A stretch of 64,000 bases of DNA from Acanthosepion lycidas (Eukaryota; Mollusca; Cephalopoda; Sepiida; Sepiidae): positions 215,564 through 279,563 of the forward strand of contig CAWVQA010000044.1 of the NCBI GenBank assembly GCA_963932145.1, given 5' to 3'. Both the position numbers and the translations under genes were made by a program. The notes beneath the pieces are model-generated. The model saw only the letters and a list, made by a program, of their open reading frames with translations, did not search any database and was not told the DNA's origin. Shown one piece after another: positions 1 to 10,999 of this stretch. Each line of letters starts with the position of its first letter. Position 1 is the stretch's first letter.

Positions 1-207
1 TGATTTTAACTAGTTTCAGAAGTTTTGACAAAGTTATATTTAAGATTTTATGTTTTACTCAACTTTTACTTACATAGCGATTTAGATGCAAAATCTAGCT
101 GTTTTGATTACTTTTTAACGCTAGATTGTAAATATCAATAACTGTTTGAAAACATTAGAAAAACAATGAAATTATTGAAAATCGATATGAAATCAATCAA
201 AACTTAT
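1..207 (+). repeat. Subfamily A monomer (type example, 207 bp)
   Basis: This unit is recognised by TTACTCAAC, TTTTACTTAC, GATTTAGATGC, CTGTTTTGATTAC, TTTTTAACG and CTAGATTG. It lacks the extra C found in 208-bp units. A usually follows F or F' in the array, giving an F-A-F'-A tetramer of 830 bp, for example 21379-22208 and 61193-62022. A monomers end in AAAACTT, with an exception at 6641-6847 that ends AAAGCTT. Confidence 0.92.
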
Positions 208-415
208 TGATTTTAACTAGTTTCAGAAGTTTTGACAAAGTTATATTTAAGATTTTATGTTTTACACAACTTTTAATTACATAGCGATTTACATGCAAAA
301 TCTAGCTTTTTTCACTACTTTTTCAACGCTAGTTTGTAAATATCAATAACTGTTTGAAAACATTAGAAAAACAATGAAATTATTGAAAATCGATATGAAA
401 TCAATCAAAGCTTAT
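208..415 (+). repeat. Subfamily B monomer (type example, 208 bp, AAAGCTT end)
   Basis: This is the commonest body type (GTTATATTTAAG, CACAAC, AATTAC, CTTTTTTCACTAC, TTTTTCAACG, CTAGTTTG, CAATAACTG) with the terminal change AAAACTT to AAAGCTT, which creates a HindIII recognition sequence. The same body ending in AAAACTT is called b, for example 1662-1869. B is typically followed either by I, whose start reads TTATCTAG, or by C. That order is a useful phase marker for the higher-order repeat. Confidence 0.92.
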
Positions 416-622
416 TGATTTTAACTAGTTTCAGAAGTTTTGACAAAGTTATATTTAAGATTTTATGTTTTACACAACTTTTAATTACATAGCGATTTAC
501 ATGGAAAATCTAGCTGTTTTGACAACTTTTTAACGCTAGTTTGTAAATATTAATATCTGTTTGAAAACATTACAAAAACAATGAAATTATTGAAAATCCA
601 TATGAAATCAATCAAAACTTAT
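416..622 (+). repeat. Subfamily C monomer (type example, 207 bp)
   Basis: C is marked by GTTTTGACAAC, TTTTTAACG, AATATTAATATCTG and CATTACAAAAAC. Several copies also have ATCCAT in place of the otherwise conserved ATCGAT (this one; 12661, 15152, 26153, 29679 and 33415), which removes one CpG. Others keep ATCGAT (2284, 3736). This copy has ACATGGAAAATC where others have ACATGCAAAATC. C usually follows B and precedes D. Its back half recurs fused to B or I fronts elsewhere. Confidence 0.9.
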
Positions 623-629
623 TGATTTT
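606..629. other. Dyad across the monomer junction (example)
   Basis: AAATCAAT at the end of one unit and ATTGATTT at the start of the next are perfect reverse complements. They are 8-bp arms around an 8-base loop CAAAACTT (CAAAGCTT after B units). The dyad recurs at almost every junction in the window. It is broken where the unit ends GAAATAAATC (near 2270, 3512, 3720, 50812 and 55993) or where TTATTCATT replaces TTATTGATT (51035 and 56216). Whether it forms a hairpin or cruciform in vivo is unknown. Confidence 0.8.
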
Positions 630-830
630 AACTAGTTTCAGAAGTTTTGACAAAGTTTTATTTAAGATTTTATGTTTTACACAACTTTTAATTACATAGC
701 GATTTACATGCAAAATCTAGCTTTTTTCACTACTTTTTCAACGCTAGTTTGTAAATATCAATAACTGTTTGAAAACATTAGAAAAACAATGAAATTATTG
801 AAAATCGATATGAAATCAATCAAAACTTAT
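623..830 (+). repeat. Subfamily D monomer (type example, 208 bp)
   Basis: D has the b body but reads CAGAAG followed by GTTTTATTTAAG instead of GTTATATTTAAG. It normally lies between C and E (B-C-D-E order), as here and at 12868, 15359, 26359, 29885 and 33621. The copies at 12868 and 15359 share a private AACAGTG change that helps date the 12-mer duplication. Confidence 0.88.
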
Positions 831-1178
831 TGATTTTAACTAGTTTCAGAAGTTTTGACAAAGTTATATTTAAAATTTTATGTTTTACACAACTTTTTCT
901 TACATAGCGATTTACATGCAAAATCTAGCTTTTTTCACTACTTTTTCAACGCTAGTTTGTAAATATCTATAACTGTTTGAAAACATTAGAAAAACAATGA
1001 AATTATTGAAAATCGATATGAAATCAATCAAAACTTATTGATTTTAACTAGTTTCAGAAGTTTTGACAAAGTTATATTTAAGATTTTATGTTTTACACAA
1101 CTTTTAATTACATAGCGATTTACATGCAAAATCTAGCTTTTTTCACTACTTTTTCAACGCTAGTTTGTAAATATCAAT

Positions 1179-1246
1179 AACTGTTTGAAAACATTAGAAA
1201 AACAATGAAATTATTGAAAATCGATATGAAATCAATCAAAGCTTAT
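1179..1246. other. Phased A-tract segment of the monomer (example)
   Basis: In the 208-bp unit, runs of three to five A begin at unit positions 150, 160, 170, 179, 191 and 200, that is, every 9 to 12 bases with a mean near 10. The two segments beginning ATGAAAT at positions 167 and 188 also resemble each other (about 13 of 19 bases). This makes a 21-bp, two-helical-turn internal repeat. The arrangement is present in nearly every monomer; one example is given. Phased A-tracts are known to bend DNA, so each unit probably carries one strong bend. Confidence 0.75.
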
Positions 1247-1454
1247 TGATTTTAACTAGTTTCAGAAGTTTTGACAAAGTTATATTTAAGATTTTATGTT
1301 TTACACAACTTTTAATTACATAGCAATTTACATGCAAAATCTAGCTTTTTTCACTACTTTTTCAACGCTAGTTTGTAAATATCAATAACTGTTTGAAAAC
1401 ATTAGAAAAACAATGAAATTATTGAAAATCGATGTGAAATCAATCAAAACTTAT

Positions 1455-1661
1455 TGATTTTAACGAGTTTCAGAAGTTTTGACAAAGTTTTATTTTAGAT
1501 TTTATGTTTTACACAACTTTTACTTACATAGCGATTTACATGCAAAATCTAGCTGTTTTGACTACTTTTTAACGCTAGTTTGTAAATATCAATATCTGTT
1601 TGAAAACATTAGAAAAACAATGAAATTATTGAAAATCGATATGAAATCAATCAAAACTTAT
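1455..1661 (+). repeat. Subfamily H monomer (type example, 207 bp)
   Basis: H reads TAACGAG (TAACGTG in some, TAACTAG at 44194), GTTTTATTTTAG, TTTTACTTAC, CTGTTTTGACTAC, TTTTTAACG and CAATATCTG. Starts: 1455, 2907, 4775, 11208, 13699, 20341, 24077, 26775, 30301, 34453, 36529, 38605, 39850, 41302, 44194, 45646, 48756, 50206, 50828, 51865, 52902, 53937, 55387, 56009, 57046, 58083, 60778 and 63477. These bases happen to leave one frame open from a TTG at unit position 25 to the TGA that begins the next unit: 61 codons, or 63 in the 50828 and 56009 copies where TGA is TCA. H-like units at 5812, 10170, 17228 and 19096 are closed by stops. I do not regard the frame as a gene. Confidence 0.92.
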
Positions 1662-1869
1662 TGATTTTAACTAGTTTCAGAAGTTTTGACAAAGTTATAT
1701 TTAAGATTTTATGTTTTACACAACTTTTAATTACATAGCGATTTACATGCAAAATCTAGCTTTTTTCACTACTTTTTCAACGCTAGTTTGTAAATATCAA
1801 TAACTGTTTGAAAACATTAGAAAAACAATGAAATTATTGAAAATCGATATGAAATCAATCAAAACTTAT

Positions 1870-2075
1870 TGATTTTAACTAGTTTCAGTAGTTTTGACAA
1901 AGTTTTATTTAAGATTTTATGTTTTACACAACTTTTAATTACATAGCGATTTACATGCAAATGTAGCTGTTTTGATTACTTTTTAACGCTAGATTGTAAA
2001 TATCAATAACTGTTTGAAAACATTAGAAAAACAATGAAATTATTGAAAATCGATATGAAATCAATCAAAACTTAT
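1870..2075 (+). repeat. Subfamily G monomer (type example, 206 bp)
   Basis: G reads CAGTAG, GTTTTATTTAAG, AATTAC, then ACATGCAAATGTAGCTG, GTTTTGATTAC, TTTTTAACG and CTAGATTG. A one-base deletion plus a C-to-G change turn GCAAAATCTAG into GCAAATGTAG. I find about 27 copies, including 3322, 5190, 6227, 7264, 19511, 22625, 23247, 27605, 28227, 37983, 39228, 42131, 47098, 51243, 52280, 56424, 57461, 58498 and 58704 (starts). Copies at 7886, 8509 and 35076 lack the one-base deletion (GCAAAATGTAG, called G'). Confidence 0.9.
1955..1962 (+). other. ATGCAAAT octamer created in G monomers (example)
   Basis: The one-base deletion that defines G turns ATGCAAAATC into ATGCAAATG, which contains an exact ATGCAAAT, the consensus octamer bound by POU-domain (Oct) factors in animals. 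It also makes a TACAT-GCAA-ATGTA inverted repeat. The octamer is present in about 27 G copies and absent from other subfamilies. Function is not implied; an eight-base match is easily fortuitous. Confidence 0.6.
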
Positions 2076-2490
2076 TGATTTTAACTAGTTTCAGAAGTTT
2101 TGACAAAGTTATATTTAAGATTTTATGTTTTACACAACTTTTAATTACATAGCGATTTACATGCAAAATCTAGCTTTTTTCACTACTTTTTCAACGCTAG
2201 TTTGTAAATATCAATAACTGTTTGAAAACATTAGAAAAACAATGAAATTATTGAAAATCGATATGAAATAAATCAAAGTTTATTGATTTTAACTAGTTTC
2301 AGAAGTTTTGACAAAGTTATATTTAAGATTTTATGTTTTACACAACTTTTAATTACATAGCGATTTACATGCAAAATCTAGCTGTTTTGACAACTTTGTA
2401 ACGCTAGTTTGTAAATATTAATATCTGTTTGAAAACATTACAAAAACAATGAAATTATTGAAAATCGATATGAAATCAATCAAAACTTAT

Positions 2491-3942
2491 TGATTTTAAC
2501 TAGTTTCAGAAGTTTTGACAAAGTTATATTTAAGATTTTATGTTTTACACAACTTTTAATTACATAGCGATTTACATGCAAAATCTAGCTTTTTTCACTA
2601 CTTTTTCAACGCTAGTTTGTAAATATCAATAACTGTTTGAAAACATTAGAAAAACAATGAAATTATTGAAAATCGATATGAAATCAATCAAAGCTTATTG
2701 ATTTTAACTAGTTTCAGAAGTTTTGACAAAGTTATATTTAAGATTTTATGTTTTACACAACTTTTAATTACATAGCGATTTACATGCAAAATCTAGCTTT
2801 TTTCACTACTTTTTCAACGCTAGTTTGTAAATATCAATAACTGTTTGAAAACATTAGAAAAACAATGAAATTATTGAAAATCGATGTGAAATCAATCAAA
2901 ACTTATTGATTTTAACGAGTTTCAGAAGTTTTGACAAAGTTTTATTTTAGATTTTATGTTTTACACAACTTTTACTTACATAGCGATTTACATGCAAAAT
3001 CTAGCTGTTTTGACTACTTTTTAACGCTAGTTTGTAAATATCAATATCTGTTTGAAAACATTAGAAAAACAATGAAATTATTGAAAATCGATATGAAATC
3101 AATCAAAACTTATTGATTTTCAGTAGTTTCAGAAGTTTTGACAAAGTTATATTTAAGATTTTATGTTTTACACAACTTTTAATTACATAGCGATTTACAT
3201 GCAAAATCTAGCTTTTTTCACTACTTTTTCAACGCTAGTTTGTAAATATCAATAACTGTTTGAAAACATTAGAAAAACAATGAAATTATTGAAAATCGAT
3301 ATGAAATCAATCAAAACTTATTGATTTTAACTAGTTTCAGTAGTTTTGACAAAGTTTTATTTAAGATTTTATGTTTTACACAACTTTTAATTACATAGCG
3401 ATTTACATGCAAATGTAGCTGTTTTGATTACTTTTTAACGCTAGATTGTAAATATCAATAACTGTTTGAAAACATTAGAAAAACAATGAAATTATTGAAA
3501 ATCGATATGAAATAAATCAAAACTTATTGATTTTAACTAGTTTCAGAAGTTTTGACAAAGTTATATTTAAGATTTTATGTTTTACACAACTTTTAATTAC
3601 ATAGCGATTTACATGCAAAATCTAGCTTTTTTCACTACTTTTTCAACGCTAGTTTGTAAATATCAATAACTGTTTGAAAACATTAGAAAAACAATGAAAT
3701 TATTGAAAATCGATATGAAATAAATCAAAGTTTATTGATTTTAACTAGTTTCAGAAGTTTTGACAAAGTTATATTTAAGATTTTATGTTTTACACAACTT
3801 TTAATTACATAGCGATTTACATGCAAAATCTAGCTGTTTTGACAACTTTTTAACGCTAGTTTGTAAATATTAATATCTGTTTGAAAACATTACAAAAACA
3901 ATGAAATTATTGAAAATCGATATGAAATCAATCAAAACTTAT
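2491..3942. repeat. 7-monomer higher-order repeat, copy 2 (1452 bp)
   Basis: Same order, B b H b G B C, and same unit lengths as copy 1. Private changes are TGATTTTCAGTAG at 3114 and GAAATAAATCAAAACTT near 3510. Followed at 3943-4774 by E P E b; the P unit has GTTTTCTTTAAG and ATCAATATG, both rare. Confidence 0.9.
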
Positions 3943-4774
3943 TGATTTTAACTAGTTTCAGAAGTTTTGACAAAGTTATATTTAAGATTTTATGTTTTAC
4001 ACAACTTTTACTTACATAGCGATTTACATGCAAAATCTAGCTTTTTTCACTACTTTTTCAACGCTAGTTTGTAAATATCAATAACTGTTTGAAAACATTA
4101 GAAAAACAATGAAATTATTGAAAATCGATATGAAATCAATCAAAACTTATTGATTTTAACTAGTTTCAGTAGTTTTGACAAAGTTTTCTTTAAGATTTTA
4201 TGTTTTACACAACTTTTAATTACATAGCGATTTACATGCAAAATCTAGCTTTTTTCACTACTTTTTCAACGCTAGTTTGTAAATATCAATAACTGTTTGA
4301 AAACATTAGAAAAACAATGAAATTATTGAAAATCAATATGAAATCAATCAAAACTTATTGATTTTAACTAGTTTCAGAAGTTTTGACAAAGTTATATTTA
4401 AGATTTTATGTTTTACACAACTTTTACTTACATAGCGATTTACATGCAAAATCTAGCTTTTTTCACTACTTTTTCAACGCTAGTTTGTAAATATCAATAA
4501 CTGTTTGAAAACATTAGAAAAACAATGAAATTATTGAAAATCGATATGAAATCAATCAAAGCTTATTGATTTTAACTAGTTTCAGAAGTTTTGACAAAGT
4601 TATATTTAAGATTTTATGTTTTACACAACTTTTAATTACATAGCGATTTACATGCAAAATCTAGCTTTTTTCACTACTTTTTCAACGCTATTTTGTAAAT
4701 ATCAATAACTGTTTGAAAACATTAGAAAAACAATGAAATTATTGAAAATCGATATGAAATCAATCAAAACTTAT

Positions 4775-5811
4775 TGATTTTAACGAGTTTCAGAAGTTTT
4801 GACAAAGTTTTATTTTAGATTTTATGTTTTACACAACTTTTACTTACATAGCGATTTACATGCAAAATCTAGCTGTTTTGACTACTTTTTAACGCTAGTT
4901 TGTAAATATCAATATCTGTTTGAAAACATTAGAAAAACAATGAAATTATTGAAAATCGATATGAAATCAATCAAAACTTATTGATTTTAACTAGTTTCAG
5001 AAGTTTTGACAAAGTTATATTTAAGATTTTATGTTTTACACAACTTTTAATTACATAGCGATTTACATGCAAAATCTAGCTTTTTTCACTACTTTTTCAA
5101 CGCTAGTTTGTAAATATCAATAACTGTTTGAAAACATTAGAAAAACAATGAAATTATTGAAAATCGATATGAAATCAATCAAAACTTATTGATTTTAACT
5201 AGTTTCAGTAGTTTTGACAAAGTTTTATTTAAGATTTTATGTTTTACACAACTTTTAATTACATAGCGATTTACATGCAAATGTAGCTGTTTTGATTACT
5301 TTTTAACGCTAGATTGTAAATATCAATAACTGTTTGAAAACATTAGAAAAACAATGAAATTATTGAAAATCGATATGAAATCAATCAAAACTTATTGATT
5401 TTAACTAGTTTCAGAAGTTTTGACAAAGTTATATTTAAGATTTTATGTTTTACACAACTTTTAATTACATAGCGATTTAAATGCAAAATCTAGCTTTTTT
5501 CACTACTTTTTCAACGCTAGTTTGTAAATATCAATAACTGTTTGAAAACATTAGAAAAACAATGAAATTATTGAAAATCGATATGAAATCAATCAAAGCT
5601 TATTGATTTTATCTAGTTTCAGAAGTTTTGACAAAGTTATATTTAAGATTTTATGTTTTACACAACTTTTAATTACATAGCGATTTACATGCAAAATCTA
5701 GCTTTTTTCATTACTTTTTCAACGCTAGTTTGTAAATATCAATAACTGTTTGAAAACATTAGAAAAACAATGAAATTATTGAAAATCGATATGAAATCAA
5801 TCAAAACTTAT
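4775..5811. repeat. 5-monomer higher-order repeat H-b-G-B-I (1037 bp)
   Basis: This pentamer is exactly 1037 bp, the same order and length as the pentamers at 51865-52901, 57046-58082 and neighbouring partial copies 46 to 53 kb away. The B unit reads GATTTAAATGC and the I unit has CATTAC. The next repeat begins at 5812 but departs after H b G. This order is the best candidate for a basic higher-order unit of the array. Confidence 0.88.
5604..5811 (+). repeat. Subfamily I monomer (type example, 208 bp)
   Basis: I is a b body whose start reads TGATTTTATCTAG instead of TGATTTTAACTAG. It nearly always follows a B unit with an AAAGCTT end. Many copies, including this one, read TTTTTTCATTAC (23039, 28019, 38397, 39642, 41094); others read CACTAC. 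The copies at 11000 and 13491 have CTAGGTTTTTTC and CTGTTAGAAA, and those at 51657, 52694, 56838 and 57875 have TTACCCAAC. Confidence 0.88.
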
Positions 5812-8800
5812 TGATTTTAACGTGTTTCAGAAGTTTTGACAAAGTTTTATTTTAGATTTTATGTTTTACACAACTTTTACTTACATAGCGATTTACATGC
5901 AAAATCTACCTGTTTTGACTACTTTTTAACGCTAGTTTGTAAATATCAATATCTGTTTGAAAACATTAGATAAACAATGAAATTATTGAAAATCGATATG
6001 AAATCAATCAAAACTTATTGATTTTAACTAGTTTCAGAAGTTTTGACAAAGTTATATTTAAGATTTTATGTTTTACACAACTTTTAATTACATAGCGATT
6101 TACATGCAAAATCTAGCTTTTTTCACTACTTTTTCAACGCTAGTTTGTAAATATCAATAACTGTTTGAAAACATTAGAAAAACAATGAAATTATTGAAAA
6201 TCGATATGAAATCAATCAAAACTTATTGATTTTAACTAGTTTCAGTAGTTTTGACAAAGTTTTATTTAAGATTTTATGTTTTACACAACTTTTAATTACA
6301 TAGCGATTTACATGCAAATGTAGCTGTTTTGATTACTTTTTAACGCTAGATTGTAAATATCAATAACTGTTTGAAAGCATTAGAAAAACAATGAAATTAT
6401 TGAAAATCGATATGAAATCAATCAAAACTTATTGATTTTAACTAGTTTAAGAAGTTTTGACAAAGTTATATTTAAGATTTTATGTTTTACACAACTTTTA
6501 ATTACATAGCGATTTACATGCAAAATCTAGCTTTTTTCACTACTTTTTCAACGCTAGATTGTAAATATCAATAACTGTTTGAAAACATTAGAAAAACCAT
6601 GAAATTATTGAAAATCGATATGAAATCAATCAAAACTTATTGATTTTAACTAGTTTCAGAAGTTTTGACAAAGTTATATTTAAGATTTTATGTTTTACTC
6701 AACTTTTACTTACATAGCGATTTAGATGCAAAATCTAGCTGTTTTGATTACTTTTTAACGCTAGATTGTAAATATCAATAACTGTTTGAAAACATTAGAA
6801 AAACAATGAAATTATTGAAAATCGATATGAAATCAATCAAAGCTTATTGATTTTAACTAGTTTCAGAAGTTTTGACAAAGTTATATTTAAGATTTTATGT
6901 TTTACACAACTTTTACTTACATAGCGATTTACATGCAAAATCTAGCTTTTTTCACTACTTTTTCAACGCTAGTTTTTAAATATCAATAACTGTTTGAAAA
7001 CATTAGAAAAACAATGAAATTATTGAAAATCGATATGAAATCAATCAAAACTTATTGATTTTAACTAGTTTCAGAAGTTTTGACAAAGTTATATTTAAGA
7101 TTTTATGTTTTACACAACTTTTAATTACATAGCGATTTACATGCAAAATCTAGCTTTTTTCACTACTTTTTCAACGCTAGTTTGTAAATATCAATAACTG
7201 TTTGAAAACATTAGAAAAACAATGAAATTATTGAAAATCGATATGAAATCAATCAAAACTTATTGATTTTAACTAGTTTCAGTAGTTTTGACAAAGTTTT
7301 ATTTAAGATTTTATGTTTTACACAACTTTTAATTACATAGCGATTTACATGCAAATGTAGCTGTTTTGATTACTTTTTAACGCTAGATTGTAAATATCAA
7401 TAACTGTTTGAAAACATTAGAAAAACAATGAAATTATTGAAAATCGATATGAAATCAATCAAAACTTATTGATTTTAACTAGTTTCAGAAGTTTTGACAA
7501 AGTTATATTTAAGATTTTATGTTTTACACAACTTTTAATTACATAGCGATTTACATGCAAAATCTAGCTTTTTTCACTACTTTTTCAACGCTAGTTTGTA
7601 AATATCAATAACTGTTTGAAAACATTAGAAAAACAATGAAATTATTGAAAATCGATATGAAATCAATCAAAGCTTATTGATTTTATCTAGTTTCAGAAGT
7701 TTTGACAAAGTTATATTTAAGATTTTATGTTTTACACAACTTTTAATTACATAGCGATTTACATGCAAAATCTAGCTTTTTTCACTACTTTTTCAACGCT
7801 AGTTTGTAAATATCAATAACTGTTTGAAAACATTAGAAAAACAATGAAATTATTGAAAATCGATATGAAATCAATCAAAACTTATTGATTTTAACTAGTT
7901 TCAGTAGTTTTGACAAAGTTTTATTTAAGATTTTATGTTTTACACAACTTTTAATTACATAGCGATTTACATGCAAAATGTAGCTGTTTTGATTACTTTT
8001 TAACGCTAGATTGTAAATATCAATAACTGTTTGAAAACATTAGAAAAACAATGAAATTATTGAAAATCGATATGAAATCAATCAAAACTTATTGATTTTA
8101 ACTAGTTTCAGAAGTTTTGACAAAGTTATATTTAAGATTTTATGTTTTACACAACTTTTACTTACATAGCGATTTACATGCAAAGTCTAGCTTTTTTCAC
8201 TACTTTTTCAACGCTAGTTTGTAAATATCAATAACTGTTTGAAAACATTAGAAAAACAATGAAATTATTGAAAATCGATATGAAATCAATCAAAGCTTAT
8301 TGATTTTATCTAGTTTCAGAAGTTTTGACAAAGTTATATTTAAAATTTTATGTTTTACACAACTTTTAATTACATAGCGATTTACATGCAAAATCTAGCT
8401 TTTTTCACTACTTTTTCAACGCTAGTTTGTAAATATCAATAACTGTTTGAAAACATTAGAAAAACAATGAAATTATTGAAAATCGATATGAAATCAATCA
8501 AAACTTATTGATTTTAACTAGTTTCAGTAGTTTTGACAAAGTTTTATTTAAGATTTTATGTTTTACACAACTTTTAATTACATAGCGATTTACATGCAAA
8601 ATGTAGCTGTTTTGATTACTTTTTAACGCTAGATTGTAAATATCAATAACTGTTTGAAAACATTAGAAAAACAATGAAATTATTGAAAATCGATATGAAA
8701 TCAATCAAAACTTATTGATTTTAACTAGTTTCAGAAGTTTTGACAAAGTTATATTTAAGATTTTATGTTTTACACAACTTTTACTTACATAGCGATTTAC

Positions 8801-10999
8801 ATGCAAAATCTAGCTTTTTTCACTACTTTTTCAACGCTAGTTTGTAAATATCAATAACTGTTTGAAAACATTAGAAAAACAATGAAATTATTGAAAATCG
8901 ATATGAAATCAATCAAAACTTATTGATTTTAACTAGTTTCAGTAGTTTTGACAAAGTTTTATTTAAGATTTTATGTTTTACACAACTTTTAATTACATAG
9001 AGATTTACATGCAAAATCTAGCTTTTTTCACTACTTTTTCAACGCTAGATTGTAAATATCAATAACTGTTTGAAAACATTAGAAAAACCATGAAATTATT
9101 GAAAATCGATATGAAATCAATCAAAACTTATTGATTTTAACTACTTTCAGAAGTTTTGACAAAGTTATATTTAAGATTTTATGTTTTACTCAACTTTTAC
9201 TTACATAGCGATTTAGATGCAAAATCTAGCTGTTTTGATTACTTTTTAACGCTAGATTGTAAATATCAATAACTGTTTGAAAGCATTAGAAAAACAATGA
9301 AATTATTGAAAATCGATATGAAATCAATCAAAACTTATTGATTTTAACTAGTTTCAGAAGTTTTGACAAAGTTATATTTAAGATTTTATGTTTTACACAA
9401 CTTTTAATTACATAGCGTTTTACATGCAAAATCTAGCTTTTTTCACTACTTTTTCAACGCTAGATTGTAAATATCAATAACTGTTTGAAAACATTAGAAA
9501 AACCATGAAATTATTGAAAATCGATATGAAATCAATCAAAACTTATTGATTTTAACTAGTTTCAGAAGTTTTGACAAAGTTATATTTAAGATTTTATGTT
9601 TTACTCAACTTTTACTTACATAGCGATTTACATGCAAAATCTAGCTGTTTTGATTACTTTTTAACGCTAGATTGTAAATATCAATAACTGTTTGAAAACA
9701 TTAGAAAAACAATGAAATTATTGAAAATCGATATGAAATCAATCAAAACTTATTGATTTTAACTAGTTTCAGAAGTTTTGACAAAGTTATATTTAAGATT
9801 TTATGTTTTACACGACTTTTAATTACATAGCGATTTACATGCAAAATCTAGCTTTTTTCACTACTTTTTCAACGCTAGTTTGTAAATATCAATAACTGTT
9901 TGAAAACATTAGAAAAACAATGAAATTATTGAAAATCGATATGAAATCAATCAAAGCTTATTGATTTTAACTAGTTTCAGAAGTTTTGACAAAGTTATAT
10001 TTAAGATTTTATGTTTTACACAACTTTTAATTACATAGCGATTTACATGCAAAATCTAGCTTTTTTCACTACTTTTTCAACGCTAGTTTGTAAATATCAA
10101 TAACTGTTTGAAAACATTAGAAAAACAATGAAATTATTGAAAATCGATATGAAATCAATCAAAACTTATTGATTTTAACGAGTTTCAGAAGTTTTGACAA
10201 AGTTTTATTTTAGATTTTATGTTTTACACAACTTTTACTTACATAGCGATTTACATGCAAAATCTAGCTGTTTTGACTACTTTTTAACGCTAGTTTGTAA
10301 ATATCAATAACTGTTTGAAAACATTAGAAAAACAATGAAATTATTGAAAATCGATATGAAATCAATCAAAACTTATTGATTTTAACTAGTTTCAGAAGTT
10401 TTGACAAAGTTATATTTAAGATTTTATGTTTTACACAACTTTTACTTACATAGCGATTTACATGCAAAACCTAGCTTTTTTCACTACTTTTTTAACGCTA
10501 GTTTGTAAATATCAATAACTGTTTGAAAACATTAGAAAAACAATGAAATTATTGAAAATCGATATGAAATCAATCAAAACTTATTGATTTTAACTAGTTT
10601 CAGTAGTTTTGACAAAGTTTTATTTAAGATTTTATGTTTTACACAACTTTTAATTACATAGCGATTTACATGCAAAATCTAGCTTTTTTCACTACTTTTT
10701 CAACGCTAGATTGTAAATATCAATAACTGTTTGAAAACATTAGAAAAACAATGAAATTATTGAAAATCGATATGAAATCAATCAAAACTTATTGATTTTA
10801 ACTAGTTTCAGAAGTTTTGACAAAGTTATATTTAAGATTTTATGTTTTACACAACTTTAATTACATAGCGATTTACATGCAAAATCTAGCTTTTTTCACT
10901 ACTTTTTCAACGCTAGTTTGTAAATATCAATAACTGTTTGAAAACATTAGAAAAACAATGAAATTATTGAAAATCGATATGAAATCAATCAAAGCTTAT
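5812..10999. repeat. Mixed satellite segment, 25 monomers
   Basis: Order H(stop) b G F' A E b G B I G' E I G' E F A F' A B b H(stop) E F B. The first H reads ATTAGATAAACAATG, which closes its open frame, and the second has CAATAACTG, which does the same. Rare variants GAAAGCATT (6371 and 9280), GTTTAAGAAG (6445), CTACTTTCAG (9141) and AGCGTTTTAC (9414) recur in the same order at 59.0-60.1 kb. The unit at 10793 has ACTTTAATTAC, one T short. Confidence 0.85.
8716..8923 (+). repeat. Subfamily E monomer (clean example, 208 bp)
   Basis: E is a 208-bp unit with GTTATATTTAAG, CACAAC and TTTTACTTAC in place of TTTTAATTAC, then the CTTTTTTCACTAC and CTAGTTTG body. It commonly follows H or D and precedes F, P or H. 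Private variants include ATACGAAA in the copies at 11415 and 13906, and AATCAAGCTT in those at 47512, 49170 and 54351; they mark shared descent of those blocks. Confidence 0.88.

Larger units (their letters stand above)
1039..2490. repeat. 7-monomer higher-order repeat, copy 1 (1452 bp)
   Basis: Order B b H b G B C. The second monomer has ATCGATGTG, and the sixth has GAAATAAATC with an AAAGTTT end. Both markers recur at the same place in the next 1452 bp. Differences from copy 2 that I noticed include TAGCAATTT near 1321 and CTTTGTAACG near 2395, both absent in copy 2. Preceded by A B C D E at 1-1038. Confidence 0.9.

Noticed and set aside
76..124. TAGCG / CGCTA inverted repeat within each unit
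   Set aside because: The arms are only 5 bp and about 40 bases apart, and the flanking bases do not pair. Such a match is easily fortuitous.
416..622. Internal duplication of GTTTTGACAA within C monomers (about 79 bp apart)
   Set aside because: The match is about 10 bases, is specific to C, and is limited to simple T-rich flanks. It does not extend into a half-unit repeat.
2268..2276. AATAAA polyadenylation signals in GAAATAAATC variants
   Set aside because: They arise by single substitutions in a few units (near 2270, 3512, 3720, 50812 and 55993) in A-rich DNA with no transcription unit attached.
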